64,000 bases of DNA from Brachypterus glaber (GCA_958510825.1 OY294050.1:10083340-10147339); one strand, 5' to 3'; shown: positions 23,186 to 33,845, numbered from the stretch's first letter. Numbers and translations: made by a program. The notes: generated from the sequence alone by a model not told the origin.

Positions 23186-23387
23186 TTCATGTTTTCATTC
23201 AGAATTAAATTCTTAGTACAATCATGTATCATTTGTCAATTTTTGACAGAACATTTTTTAATAAACTTTGATAGTCTATTTTTGCCCAAAAAAAAAAATA
23301 AATAAATAACAATGATAAGTATCTTTTATAAAAACGAAACTCAGAATTTAACTACGAATCAAAATATGTAAAAATATACAATACAGG

Positions 23388-23560
23388 GGGTTCCATTTAA
23401 AAATCAAATGTTGAGGTCATTTTCGGCGAAACCGGAAATAAAACAAAAAAATAAATATGTAATTTTATATCCAATTTAAAAGAATATAAATCACCAAAGT
23501 TTCGTTTTTATATAATAAAACTTAATCGTATTTTATCATAAATAAAACTCACCCGGTATA
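23388..23560 (+). repeat. 'gtgttccatttaaaa' repeat fragment, second copy
   Basis: 'gggggttccatttaaaaatc' and 'cgaaaccggaaataaaa' and 'tcacccggtataacgg' match the order at 12838-13030. Confidence 0.5.
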
Positions 23561-23900
23561 ACGGAATGCGCAGCATTACATAACTTCACGACTTGTTTTT
23601 CATTAAATTTAGGTCAAATATTTGAAATTTAGTTTACAATTATGCAGCATAATTTGCTTTCCGTACATTTCGTACATCAGTTTATTTTTGCGCAGTGAAG
23701 AGATAAATTTTATTTTTATAATAAATATTTCTCAAGAATTATTATTTATTGTTAAATTGAAATATTTGAATATTTAAAATAAATGAATCATAAGTGCGTT
23801 TCAAATTTTTTTTTTCTATTTTGCGACTCTTATAAGCTCATAATTACACGCATTTTGCGTGTTCTTATAGGCCCATAAGAGGTCTGTACTTTTTGTTCTT

Positions 23901-24334
23901 TTGGGTTGGCAACAGACCTGGCCTATCGCTTGACGTTTTCCGTGCAAATGTTAATGTCGCTTTAAAGTTGAATTTTCTACAAAATTTTGTGTTTAGGTTA
24001 TTTTTACCATGTTAAAATTATGGCTTGGTTAATTGCAGTAGAAAAGAGAAGAGATGACTATAAAATATATCAAAATATCATTTGTTCTTAGAATTTTAAA
24101 CATGGTGTAAACTGTAATGCCAATCCAAAACAAAAATCCCTAAATCAGTCATCAATTTAAATGTAAGTTTTTTTAAATTTTAGAGCAAAATAGAAAAAAT
24201 TGTATAAAGCACTCGTTTCATAACACGTTTTTAGCGCACTAGTACTTCAGAAAACTCGCCGCAAGCGGCTCCTTTTCTAAACTTGTACTCGTGCGCTAAA
24301 AACGTATGTTATGAAACTAGTACTATAATATACT
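23901..24334 (+). repeat. 434-bp repeat with central hairpin, copy 1
   Basis: Nearly identical to 55064-55497 over its whole length: 'ttgggttggcaacagacctg' at the start, 'tttgtgtttaggttattttt' inside, and a hairpin from 'actcgtttcataacacgttt' to 'aacgtatgttatgaaactag' around 'gaaaactcgccgcaagcggc'. Truncated copy at 9996-10212. Class unknown. Confidence 0.85.
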
Positions 24335-24577
24335 AATTTTTCTCAACTTTTGAACGAGCTAAGATATTAACTTCAAATTCATAACAGATTTAAAATGTCA
24401 TGTCAAAATTTAAAATAGAGTTTATTTAACTATTTTGTTAAATAACAGTAACTGCTGTTATTAAATAAAGCTGGAAGAGATGTAAAACTAGCAAATATAT
24501 AAGTTCCACATTTGCAGAAGAATGAAGTATTTTTAATTTAATTTTTCATGTTAATATTCGATTTTTTAAAATTAATG

Positions 24578-24662
24578 GAGAGCCCCTAGCACAAGCTTAA
24601 AGCTTATATAGAGCTCTCCATGAATCTGTAAACCAAATAACTGAATGAATGAATAAATAAAA
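24578..24662 (+). mobile_element. LINE 3' tail fragment
   Basis: A short hairpin 'ggagagcccctag..tagagctctcc' is followed by 'atgaatctg' and a GAAT/AAAT simple repeat, the shape of a truncated non-LTR retrotransposon 3' end. A related tail is at 62757-62848. Confidence 0.5.
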
Positions 24663-24693
24663 ATTTAAGTGTTGGTTACCTAATTTTAATATC

Positions 24694-25307
24694 TTAACCC
24701 TTAGCTACAGACACGGCGTAGATTTTACGCCTGGATAGTATGCAATTTGTGATTTCTCCCCACTCCGACTAACTGCGGCTTTCCGCGTCTCAGTACCTTT
24801 CGGGCATTCAGGTTAAGCCCTAAATCCGAGCGGAAAAGTTGGTATGTTGCAGTGATTTTTCACGTCCTCATTTAAAATTAGTTGGCGTAAAAAATACTGC
24901 ATGTCTGTAAGTACGAAATGATAAAAAATAAGGTTTAACCATTGCAAAAAAGAAAATTAATATTTTTTTGGAATTTTATGTTTATGTTGTTTATTTATGA
25001 TTATGTATTTAATTTTATCTTATAGCTGTTTTTTTTTCTTTCTTCTACCAAGTTGTTTAAATAAATTTCCTTACCAAGCCAAAATTAACAAAAAATGACA
25101 CTATAGTACAAATTATATTATATAAATAACTCATTTAAATATTATGTTCTATAGCATTTATAATTCAATAATTAAAGCTATAAAGAACACGTTTAAGGAT
25201 AAAACTCAAAATATTGAAAAAAATCGACTTTTATTGTTTAAAGGAAGGAGTAATTTTTACGCCATGTCTGTAATTCCATAAATAAGGTGTCTGCAGCAGA
25301 GGGTTAG
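24694..25307. mobile_element. piggyBac-type TTAA MITE, copy 1
   Basis: TTAA at 24694 is followed by 'cccttagctacagacac'; the right end 'gtgtctgcagcagaggg' is followed by TTAG. The inner 'ggcgtagattttacgcc' and 'tttttacgccatgtctgtaa' form subterminal inverted repeats. CCC-start termini at TTAA are the piggyBac signature. No transposase frame. Confidence 0.7.
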
Positions 25308-25862
25308 TTTAAAAATAACGTTGGGGAAGTGATTTTTGGACCGCACTGCTTTTTTTTAAATAGCTATGTAAATTTACCATAAAACATATGCGCCCCTTTA
25401 TATCTACAGACAAGCAAAAATTCTGAATTTATATTTTTTTTTCGTAAAGTTTAAGAGATGATTTATGATACAGCAGAAAATAACAAGCAGTAAAATTATG
25501 AAATACTCCGTATTTTATAGTATACTCATTACAGTTGATACACACTAAAAACAAGGATCCTTTGCGGTAATGGCATATGAAATTAGAATAAATGCATCGC
25601 ACTCTTGAATACGTCCAAAAGCGCCTTCTCTTAACATGAAAATATAATTCACTTGCCAAGATCTTTCTGATTCTTTAACTTAAAATTCTTTGATCTTGTG
25701 TGAAATGCAAGTGGTCTTGTCTCAGAAGAAAAATTCTTGGGCCAAAGTATTTGAAATTATTTAATTTTTAACAATCTTAAAACAAGATAAATGGTTTTTG
25801 CCACAAATGCGTCAGGTCCAAGGGAATTTTAAAAATATTTCAAAAGCCACACTTTTTTTGGG

Positions 25863-26220
25863 ACAAGATAAATACTTTTGTTTAAAGATACATATCTTTT
25901 AAGCTAAAAGAATAACTGCCAAGAGTGTTGACTACTTTGAGCCAAGAACGTCATTTTTTTCAGTGTAGCTGGCGCAAATACTATAGACGATTGTGCCTCT
26001 CACTTGCACGCATCCTGCGTTACGAAGGTTAAAGCGTAGAGCGCGCTCGGCTATAGTGAAAATTATTACTATAGCAGCACACTGTAGAAAGTAAACTGAA
26101 TATTCGGTTACAAATAGATACACTAAAAAAAATGACGTTCTTGGCTCAAAGTAGTCAACACTCTTGGCAGTTATTATTTTAGCTTAAAAGATGTGTATCT
26201 TCAAACATTATTTATCTTAG
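25863..26220. mobile_element. Foldback element, arms about 100 bp
   Basis: 'gccaagagtgttgactactt' and 'gagccaagaacgtcattttt' on the left are mirrored by 'aaaaatgacgttcttggctc' and 'aagtagtcaacactcttggc' on the right. The centre contains a GC-richer patch and a fragment of the 'aaactgaatattc' MITE. It abuts the ribozyme palindrome. Confidence 0.8.
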
Positions 26221-26314
26221 TAAGGACAGAAATTTTTAATTTTAAACAAAATTATAAAAATATTAATTTATTATTCCATCAATCTATTTTCTAATCATCG
26301 TACAGAGTGATATT

Positions 26315-26354
26315 GATAGACTGCAGTTTCGGGCTGCTGGCCCTCTTCAGTACC
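26315..26354 (-). ncRNA. Hammerhead ribozyme, left arm
   Basis: On the - strand: stem I strand GGTA (26354-26351), core CTGAAGA (26350-26344), stem II GGGC/GCCC with a 5-base loop, GAAA (26330-26327), a 2-bp stem III A-C/G-T around TGCA, the cleavage base C at 26319, then TATC closing stem I with one G-U pair. All invariant bases of the CUGANGA...GAAA...UH core are present. Same sequence as the right-arm copy. Confidence 0.8.
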
Positions 26355-26476
26355 AAGAGTCAACTCTGCACGCTGATTAAGAAAACGTTTTTAGACTTTA
26401 CTCGCAAAAGGAATATAGCCATTAGATTGATGTAGACTTGTGCGCCATCTATTTCTAGATGTAGACAACTACTCTT

Positions 26477-26516
26477 GGTACTGAAGAGGGCCAGCAGCCC
26501 GAAACTGCAGTCTATC
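26477..26516 (+). ncRNA. Hammerhead ribozyme, right arm
   Basis: GGTA at 26477-26480, core CTGAAGA at 26481-26487, stem II GGGC (26488-26491) with GCCC (26497-26500) and loop CAGCA, GAAA at 26501-26504, stem III of two pairs around TGCA (26506-26509), predicted cleavage after C26512, and TATC at 26513-26516 pairing with GGTA. The very short stem III is the layout known for Penelope-type and schistosome SINE hammerheads. Activity is inferred from the structure only. Confidence 0.8.
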
Positions 26517-26611
26517 AATATCACTCTGTACGATGATTAGAAAATAGATTGATGGAATAATAAATTAATATTTTTATAATTTTGTTTAAAATTAAAAATT
26601 TCTGTCCTTAC

Positions 26612-26712
26612 TAATTTTACGTCTAACCACCCGTTAGTGGTACTATGTGCTTGAGACACACAAGTCTTCAACTTGCTACCATTCAAAGTCTCCAGATTAG
26701 GAGAGTCAGAGT
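26612..26712 (-). CDS. Candidate internal coding exon (101 nt)
   Basis: Not recognised. On the - strand the acceptor 'tttaatcttaatgttag' precedes, and 'aaatta|gtaagg' ends it. Two bases finish a codon and 33 codons follow, ending in phase 0; the peptide begins SDSPNLETLNGSKLKTCVSQ and ends STTNGWLDVKL. G+C is raised compared with its surroundings. The donor lies in the outer edge of the ribozyme palindrome, which is odd: either the element inserted exactly at the exon border, or the frame is element-derived and runs on into the arm (it stays open to 26537). It would need an upstream exon ending with one base, so it cannot follow 42699-42882 directly. Confidence 0.4.
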
Positions 26713-26848
26713 CTAACATTAAGATTAAAATGTAAAATTCGTGTTACTTAAACCGATTTTTTACTGTTTTATATGACCTATAACTTAATCCTTTTTGCCT
26801 TTTAAATTACGATGACAATGTTATTTTTTTATACTAAAATTAACTTTC

Positions 26849-27240
26849 ACTGTAAAAAGTAAACTGAATATTCAGTTAAAAATGGATAGGAAATCAGAAG
26901 TTATTATCCTACACAATTGTAATTTAAATTTTGTTAAAAACACGAAACATTTCATGAGGATCCTTAAGTATTGAAGTCATTGACTTTAGAACTATAGTGT
27001 TTTTAACAAAAAAGTACATTTGTATGAAATCATAACTTAATATCCTGAATATTTAGTTACAAATGGATATGAAGTTAAATATACTTTAATTTTTATTAAA
27101 AACACTGTAGTTCTAAAATCTTGTGCTTTAATATTTAAGGACGGACATAAAATGTAGCGTTTTTTTAACAAAAATTAAAGTACAATTGTATAGGTTAAAA
27201 ACTTCCGATTTCCTATACATTTCTAACTGAATATTCAGTT
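26849..27240. mobile_element. 'cactgtaaaaa..attcagtta' MITE, copy 2
   Basis: 'ctgaatattcagtt' occurs at both ends, with 'tcctacacaattgtaattta' on the left mirrored by 'aagtacaattgtatagg' on the right, and a second inverted pair inside ('tttagaactatagtgttttt'). Appears to be two nested or fused units. Confidence 0.7.
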
Positions 27241-27364
27241 TAATTCCCCACAAAAAAACGTGATATTTCTATCGTAGGACTTGTAGTTTCCGAGATATAG
27301 GCATTTTAATAAATATATATATATACATTTAGATGTCAAATTTTGACACTAGTAAAAAGTCATA

Positions 27365-27514
27365 GGGGAACGTTCAAGTATTACGTAACGCAAATTTTGA
27401 TCATTTTGGACACCCCCCCTGTAACACTATTATCCTATACCATTAAAATGAGCGTAACACTCTAAAATGACCCCCACCCCCCCTAGGAGCGTTACGTAAT
27501 AATTGAACTTTCCC
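27365..27514. mobile_element. 'gggaacgttcaagtattacg' MITE, copy
   Basis: Same layout as 2151-2296: 'gggaacgttcaagtattacg', 'gatcattttggacacccccc', 'taaaatgagcgtaacactc', then the inverse end. Confidence 0.85.
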
Positions 27515-27845
27515 TAGGTAAAGTAATTTTTTTTTATAAAGCTAGATAAAAAAACAAAAGGAAATGGACAAAAAATACAAAAATACAGAAAAAATAACGA
27601 ATCCATGAAAAACGAAAACAAAAAAAATGCTGATAGACTTAAACTTTTACGATTAGTTTAAAATACATAAGAAGACTTCCACCCGTCTAGAAAAAGTACC
27701 CCTTTCACATTTATAATATATTTTTAAATTTGCTACTAGTCAAATACACTTTAAATAGTTCAACCTGTAAAACAACGAAGATTAATAACAGAATACATTA
27801 GCGATTAGGAATTTATGATTTATTTATAAATCTGAAAATATTTTA

Positions 27846-28555
27846 TACACGGTGCACCGCGGTATTTGCAGTCTTGTCACATATTAAAGGAGATAATTCT
27901 ACATTAAAAAACATGAAAAACCAATAAAGGAACACAGTTCCGGAAACGAACCCTAAGGGAGTTACGACCCTTTAAAATTGTAATGAAAATAAGGTTTTTA
28001 ATTAATAACTCTGATACCCTTTAAAATAGAGCGACGAGGTTTTGCATGTGAACTAAACTTAATAAGGTCCACCCTCGTATGTTATTTTCGTGTACTTATT
28101 TTAAACGGGGGCGTGCGAAACGGGGATGCCTTATCATTTTTTTGCCAGAAACTTTTTTCTATGTAGCTTTTTTTTTGTAATTATATTATTGGAACATTAT
28201 TCCTCAGGTAAAAATACATAAAAAAGAACTCTTGTAATAATGTAATCCCGTTTTTGAGAAAAATTCATGTGAAAGTGCAATTTCACGTTTCGAGGACTAA
28301 AAATTAAATACTAAAATGTTGAAAACCAAAATTTCAATTATGCTGAGCAATTGTACGTCAAAAACTAAGAAAAAAAAAGATGGGTACTTAAAAAAATCAA
28401 TCCTAAGGGAGCTCTGGCCTTCTAAATATGCACCACTTTTTAAAGAGCTATAGTAGCTTTAAGAGCAATTTTTCGACCTACATGTATAGAAACTTTTTCT
28501 CAGTTTTTGATGCAGAATCACCCGATATTATTGAAATTTTGGTTAGTAATTAAAA
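27846..28555 (+). mobile_element. 'acagggtgt' foldback family, single arm
   Basis: Runs in the family order from 'acggtgcaccgcggtatttg' through 'gagttacgaccctttaaaat', 'gtgcgaaacggggatgcc', 'tttcacgtttcgaggac' to 'cagtttttgatgcagaatca', then stops without a returning arm. 27515-27845 holds nothing recognised. Confidence 0.7.
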
Positions 28556-28571
28556 AAAAATAAACGTAAGT

Positions 28572-28870
28572 TATGAGGGAAATTTTTATAAAGGTCACTA
28601 AATCGAAACATTTGATGAATAATTTGTTACACATAACAATATTGACTATACATATTAACTATAGATATATTCGATTTTTATCTTTTAAGAATACGAATGT
28701 TTTTAATTTTTATTTATCGATAACTTTTTTTCCCACCTTACTCGTTTAAATAAAATCATTAAAAAAAAATCAACATAGAAAGAAATAAATATGTAAATAT
28801 TTAAAACCTCGCGTCAACGCTAGAGTCGACGCGGCGACTATGCGAGTACTTGAAATTCGCCGAGTACTAG
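28572..28870 (+). repeat. Direct repeat R, copy 1
   Basis: 'ttttataaaggtcactaaat', 'ttatcgataactttttttcc' and 'cgtcaacgctagagtcgacg' are shared with 30497-30815 in the same orientation. The copy ends in the dyad-rich 'gcgagtacttgaaattcgcc'. Could be paired terminal repeats of a 2.2-kb element, though no coding sequence lies between. Confidence 0.75.
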
Positions 28871-29087
28871 TTATAACTTATGAACCGTTATTAATATAAA
28901 TTGGGTTATCATTTTTAGAGCATTGTAATAGCGTGAACAATTTTCTATTCATTAAACAACACACATTTCACTTTTCACATATTGACATGTATTGTGATTT
29001 ATGCTATTGTTTTGCGATATTTATTTGTTTTACTTGGCATTTTAGCATTTTTATTTAAAAAATGGTAAAAAAATAATTTATCTAATA

Positions 29088-29200
29088 AAATTTAAGGCGG
29101 ACTAACATCCCTATCCTAAATTTTCCTGCTCCCCAACATCCCCACTTCATAACATCCCTATACTGCAACAACCTTACTCCGTAACATCCTTAGTCTGCCT
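29088..29200 (+). repeat. Degenerate 'aacatcccta' minisatellite, locus 1
   Basis: Roughly 18-20-bp units around 'cataacatccctactc'. The same kind of array is at 62575-62705. Confidence 0.7.
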
Positions 29201-29204
29201 TGCT

Positions 29205-29261
29205 AAGCTGAAAGGTCCTATCTGTGTATGTTAAACTTATGTAGATAGGACCTTTCAGCTT
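29205..29261. repeat. Perfect 19-bp stem hairpin
   Basis: 'aagctgaaaggtcctatct' (29205-29223) and its exact complement (29243-29261) around a 19-base loop. Followed by 320 bases of nothing recognisable. Confidence 0.85.
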
Positions 29262-29582
29262 GGCCCAGCAGTAGTAACCAATAACATAAAAATTCTCAAC
29301 ACGCGTACTTTGAATTTACCAACTGTCGCGTTAAGAAGTGACGACTAAAAAAAAAGAGATATGGTCTCAGGAGATCCCCAACAGCAAGGCACAAATTTTT
29401 TAACTGGTTTAAAATTACCAACCAAGTCATTTTTTAAGAAAATGTGTTAAGAGTGCCAAAACCTACACAACCTGTAAATGATTTATTATAAAAGTTTGCT
29501 TCTGGGAACATTAGCTAATATGGATGTTTCATTCCAAATTTGAAATGATTATCTTTGTTTGTTAAAAAAGTTATAGCAATTA

Positions 29583-29720
29583 GGCCCGGTTTATCAATGT
29601 GCAGTTAAAATTTTATCTAACAGTTAATGTCTCAGTTAAAGACAAATTCTAGATTTTAATTGGAGTTGCAATGGCAATTATGTATCAGTTAAAGTTAGCT
29701 GCACATTGATAAACCCAGCC
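29583..29720. mobile_element. MITE, TIR 'ggc(c/t)gggtttatcaatgtgc'
   Basis: 'ggtttatcaatgtgcagtta' mirrored by 'tagctgcacattgataaacc'. About 138 bp, no gene. Confidence 0.8.
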
Positions 29721-29750
29721 TTAACTAGTAGTTAAGGACACTGTGTGTCA

Positions 29751-29950
29751 TGTTACCCCACATTGTGAAATGACAGTAGGTTGTTAAATATTTCACTTAA
29801 TATCTTTTAAATGACTTAAAAACAAATTAAAAAAAATGTAGATAAACAAGTGAAGTAAATGCCTTATTTTAAGTGATTTAGTCAAAACTTTTAAAGATAT
29901 TAGGAAAAAAGTTCAACAACTTACTGTTATCTTGCAATGTGGGTTAACAT
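29751..29950. mobile_element. MITE, TIR 'tgttaccccacattg'
   Basis: 'tgttaccccacattg' is mirrored by 'caatgtgggttaaca', and 'gacagtaggttgtt' by 'aacaacttactgttat'. About 200 bp. Confidence 0.75.
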
Positions 29951-30193
29951 TTTATTGCATAAAACATTTCAAAAATACTTGTATAAAACTCTATAAAAAA
30001 TAACTTTTCTATAAGAAAATACTATGTAAATAAATGTAAAATTTAAGTAAAACTAATTTACATACTTTCAAAGCTTTAACGTTCCCTTTAAGTTTTTCTG
30101 AATTAATTGACTTTTCGTATTTGTATAAACTTAATCCTCTTATTTAAGCTTTAAAGCTTAAATTAAGGCAATTCCCTTAAAATTATTCATCCA

Positions 30194-30222
30194 AATTAAA
30201 TTAAATTAAATTAAATTAAAAT
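30194..30222 (+). repeat. (TTAAA)n microsatellite
   Basis: About five perfect 5-bp units. Sequence from 29951 to this point is plain AT-rich. Confidence 0.9.
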
Positions 30223-30292
30223 TCATCCAATTATAAAAAATAATAATATGCATATAGGTTAGGATTCATATAAAATTCTATATAAAATGCTT

Positions 30293-30420
30293 ATATGATC
30301 CATACAGAACCTATAGTGTTGTATGCTACTTTATGAATTTTATTTCTATTCTTATGATATGATCCATACAGAACCTATAGTGTTGTATGCTACTTTATGA
30401 ATTTTATTTCTATTCTTATA
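30293..30420 (+). repeat. 64-bp tandem duplication
   Basis: Two nearly identical copies beginning 'atatgatccatacagaacct' and ending 'tttctattcttat'. Confidence 0.95.
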
Positions 30421-30496
30421 TTATATCCAGCAGTAGTCTATGACTCAATGTTGAAAATAAACACAGAAACATAGGCTTACGGAATAATTTTGCTGA

Positions 30497-30815
30497 ATTA
30501 TGATTGAAATTTTTATAAAGGTCACTAAATCGAAACATTTGACGACTAATTTTTTACACACAACAATAATGTCTATACATATTAACTATAGATATGTATA
30601 TATATCGGTGTTTTTCAAAGTAAAAAACGATATTAGATTTTTATCTTTTAAGAATACGAAAGTTTTTCATTTTTATTTATCGATAACTTTTTTTCCCACC
30701 TTACTCGTTTAAATGGAATTATTAAAAAAAAATCGACACAAAAAGAAATAAAAATGTAAATATTTAAAACCTCTCGTCAACGCTAGAGTCGACGCGGCGC
30801 CTATGCGAGTACTCG
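30497..30815 (+). repeat. Direct repeat R, copy 2
   Basis: Partner of 28572-28870, with about 40 additional bases ('ggtgtttttcaaagtaaaaa') that make a 70-aa frame open here but not in copy 1. It is therefore not a conserved gene. 30816-31244 has no feature. Confidence 0.75.
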
Positions 30816-31244
30816 ACTTTTAGTTATTATCAAATACAGGGCTTATCTATTCCTATACGTTAATTGTATTGATGTTTAAAATTCATTGCCTTTTGATTGC
30901 TTTTATGTTTTTTTTCTTTAATAATATTTTTTTTTTCATGTGTTTATAACGTTTAGTTCACCAAAGTATTGATTTAGCAGTAAACTATAGTAATACATAG
31001 ATTTCTTTTTTCATGAACATTCATTTGTTAACATTATTGTTTTTTGCTACTTAAATTGCAGTCACCCCATACAGCGAGTTTAGTTACCCCAGCATGAGGT
31101 AAATTGTTATTTCCAAGATAAATAGACTATAATTTGTCTTATTTAAACTTTATTGCTAAAAATACAGCTACAAATGCCGATAAATTTGTAAAAATCTATC
31201 AGCATTTAAATATCACTGACTAGTCACACTGGTCTGGAAACAAC

Positions 31245-32272
31245 ATACAGGGTGTATTTGAAATAGGGTCGGAAATTTTAACAGGTGATTCTACATGATA
31301 AAATATGACAAAAAGTTCCTATAAACATATGTCTAAAAATGCGTCATAAGGGAGCTACGCCCCTTTGAAATTGGCTAAAAAAATCGGTTTTTATTTAATA
31401 ACTCAGGAACCCTTTGAGATATATTAACGAGGTTTTGCACGTGAATTAATCCGAATAAGGCCCATCTTTGTATGTCATTTTCACGTACTTATTTAAACCA
31501 GGGGTGTGCGAAACGGGGGGGCCTTATAAGTTTTTTGTCCCAAACTTTTTTCTGTGAAACTTTTTTGCAATTTTATTTTTGAAATATGATTCCCGAGATC
31601 AAAATACATAAAAAAGGTACTCTTGTTGTAATACTGTAGGATTAACCGTTTTCGAGAAAAGTTCATTTGAAGGTGAAATTTCACGGTTCGAGGACGAAAA
31701 ATTAAATACTAAAATGTCGAAAACCAAAATTTTAATGATGCAATGTTATTCTAGATCAAAAACTAAGAAAAAAAGTTTCCATACATGTAGGTTAAAAAAC
31801 GCTTTTAAAGCTACCATAGCCCTTTAAAAATGGTGCATATTTAGGAGACCATAGCTCCATTAGGATTCATTTTTGGAAGTACCTGTATAAAAGGTTTTTT
31901 TCTTAGTTTTTAATGTACATTCGCCCTGCATCATTAAAATTTTGGTTTTCAACATTTTAGTATTAAATTTTTCGTCCTCGAACCGTGGAATTTCACCTTC
32001 AAATGAATTTTTCTCGAAAACAGTTAATCCTACAGTATTACAACAAGAGTGCCTTTTTTATGTATTTTGACCTGGGGAATCATATTTCAAAAATAAAATT
32101 GCAAAAAAGTTACACAGAAAAAAAAAAAAGTTTGGGACAAAAAACTTATAAGGCCCCCCCGTTTCGCACACCACTGGTTTAAATAAGTATGTGAAAATGA
32201 CATACAAAGATGGGCCTTAATAAGTTTAATTCACGTGCAAAACCTCGTTAATTTTATCAAATACACCGTGTA
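31245..32272. mobile_element. 'acagggtgt' foldback element, near-complete
   Basis: Left arm from 'acatacagggtgtatttgaa' pairs with the right arm ending 'caaatacaccgtgta'. The arms meet near 31780-31860, and the outermost ~180 bases of the right arm are deleted. Because the arms are copies, the same 63-65-codon frame appears at 31493-31684 (-) and 31985-32182 (+); see findings. No transposase. Confidence 0.85.
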
Positions 32273-33656
32273 TAGCTCAACTTTCGTATAGCCCAAGTTT
32301 TTTTCATAATTTAATTATTTAGAGCTTTGGCATATTTTTAAGACTAAATTTAAAAAAATCTATTGGTGCGTTTTTAAGAAAATCGGTTTTCATTTGTTTA
32401 AACAAAAAAAATGTCTTATTTAAAAATTGTTTTACATATTCACATTTTACGTAAAAAGGTTTAAAATGTCGAAGAAAATCGAATTAAATGTGCATAAAAT
32501 ATAAAAAATATTGATTGTTGTATATTCAGTTTACTCGTTTAAACCTTTTTTTATGGGATATAATATTTCTGTTTCTTAAAACACCATAAGGGGTAATAAG
32601 AAACAAATTGAAATAAAAATATTTTTTTACCACTTAACATATTAGTATGATTTTAATTTAATACAAGAAACTATACTACATATCAATACAAAATGCAAAA
32701 AAATAAAGGTTCTGCCTTTATGTTAAGTCCTAATTCTAACATGCTCTGTTTCTTAAAACCCCGAGTGTTTCTTATTACCCCTTTCTCCCCTATATAATTA
32801 AAAAAAATCGAGAGTAACGTTATACAAAACTGAGACCCTTGATCGAGAATAGACTTTACGACTCTTGGTTAGATTTTTTGTACTTTTCATACACCTACGT
32901 ATGTGTATGAAGTAGAGGTAGCTACCTCTTAAGAGTGTTCTCTACACACAAGTTATGGAAATAAAGAATCATTGTCAATAATAAAAACTTGTCTGGCCTA
33001 CTATGGAGATGTTTTAACGCGTAAGGATAACCAACAACGATTATCTTTAAAATTACTTTACTTTTTTCCCAAAAAAAAAAAAAAACCGATTCAGAAAACA
33101 AAATAACGCAAGAAATGTTATAAATAACTAAAACTAAAACTAAATCGCGTGTAGTAGTTACTTTACAAAAGTTTAGACATCAGATTCTGCGTTCTTCCTA
33201 TGCAGTGCAATATTAAATTTGTGACTTATTACACCATATGATGAGATCGGTAGTAAGTTTCTTAATTTAAAACGAACTTAAACAGATTTTGGGATTCTTG
33301 GGATGGGAAGTTAAGGGTAAATTACTGAACTAGGCGCAGATTAAACTGAATTAAATTAAAAGTTTATGGGTTAAAGTTCCAGGGAAGTTCATAACATTTT
33401 TATTGTTTTACTTGAGCTTTATGCGCAACATCAATGTTCTCACTTTATTTAATTTATTGATAAAACATTTAAAATAAATTAGTAAAATACTTGATGATTA
33501 GACAGGAAAAAAGAAAACGGGAAAAGAGTAACCAAAATTATTTTATAAGAAGTGACCAACATCATTTTATTGTGTATTGTGTATTTTTAAATGATTAGGA
33601 AGACATAAAAAATATATTTTTTAATTTTTTAATATTTTCTATTAAAGAATTTATTA
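32273..33656. other. No gene seen
   Basis: Two blocks with 'gtttcttaaaa' and 'ttcttattacccc' (32570-32605, 32745-32790) look like ends of a decayed element. 32820-33000 has AATAAA and TA-rich dyads reminiscent of an LTR, but no partner. Confidence 0.4.
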
Positions 33657-33845
33657 TTTTTAACCGACTCTCAAAAAGGAGGAGGTTATCAATTCGACGT
33701 GTGACTTTGTTTTTATTTTTATGTTTGTTCCCGCATAACTTTGGAACGAATGAAAGGAATTAGATGAAACTTTTTGCAACTTACAGATGGCATTCATGGG
33801 GTGGTTCCGTTTTAATTTGACGCTCGGATAATGCCGGGTAAGCCG
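33657..33845 (+). repeat. Retroelement-like repeat fragment, copy 1
   Basis: Starts 'aaccgactctcaaaaaggag' and includes 'gttatcaattcgacgtgtga' and 'ttttaatttgacgctcggat'. Matches 34903-35090 in the same orientation. The 'aaccgacttccaaaaaagga' motif is widespread in insect genomes. The frame continuing with MPGKPDRLAQDLTKIVNR is open but unsupported. Confidence 0.7.

Larger units (their letters stand above)
24336..25353. mobile_element. 'cagtgcggtccaaaagtca' element interrupted by other elements
   Basis: The left side has 'caacttttgaacgagctaag' and 'tattaacttcaaattcataa'; the right side ends 'gtgatttttggaccgcactg', the complement of the family terminus. A LINE tail and a TTAA element lie inside. 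Confidence 0.45.
26217..26614. mobile_element. Palindromic element with a hammerhead ribozyme in each arm
   Basis: Two arms of about 140 bp (from 'tagtaaggacagaaattttt' inward to 'gtaccaagagt', and its complement ending at 26614) pair almost perfectly around a spacer of about 110 bp (26362-26469). The arms carry opposed hammerhead motifs annotated separately. Hammerheads of this minimal type I form are known from the pLTRs of Penelope-like retroelements and from retrozymes; calling this a Penelope-like pLTR pair is inference, because no reverse transcriptase is in view. Confidence 0.8.

Noticed and set aside
25429..25680. - strand stretch reading LREGAFGRIQECDAF, similar to a kinase glycine loop
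   Set aside because: Only eight or so residues fit, there are no convincing splice sites, and no other kinase motif is nearby; likely chance.
29088..29200. CRISPR-like array
   Set aside because: Units are degenerate and contiguous without unique spacers; it is a minisatellite in a eukaryotic genome.
32820..33000. Solo LTR with AATAAA signals
   Set aside because: No TG..CA ends, no target duplication and no second copy in the window.
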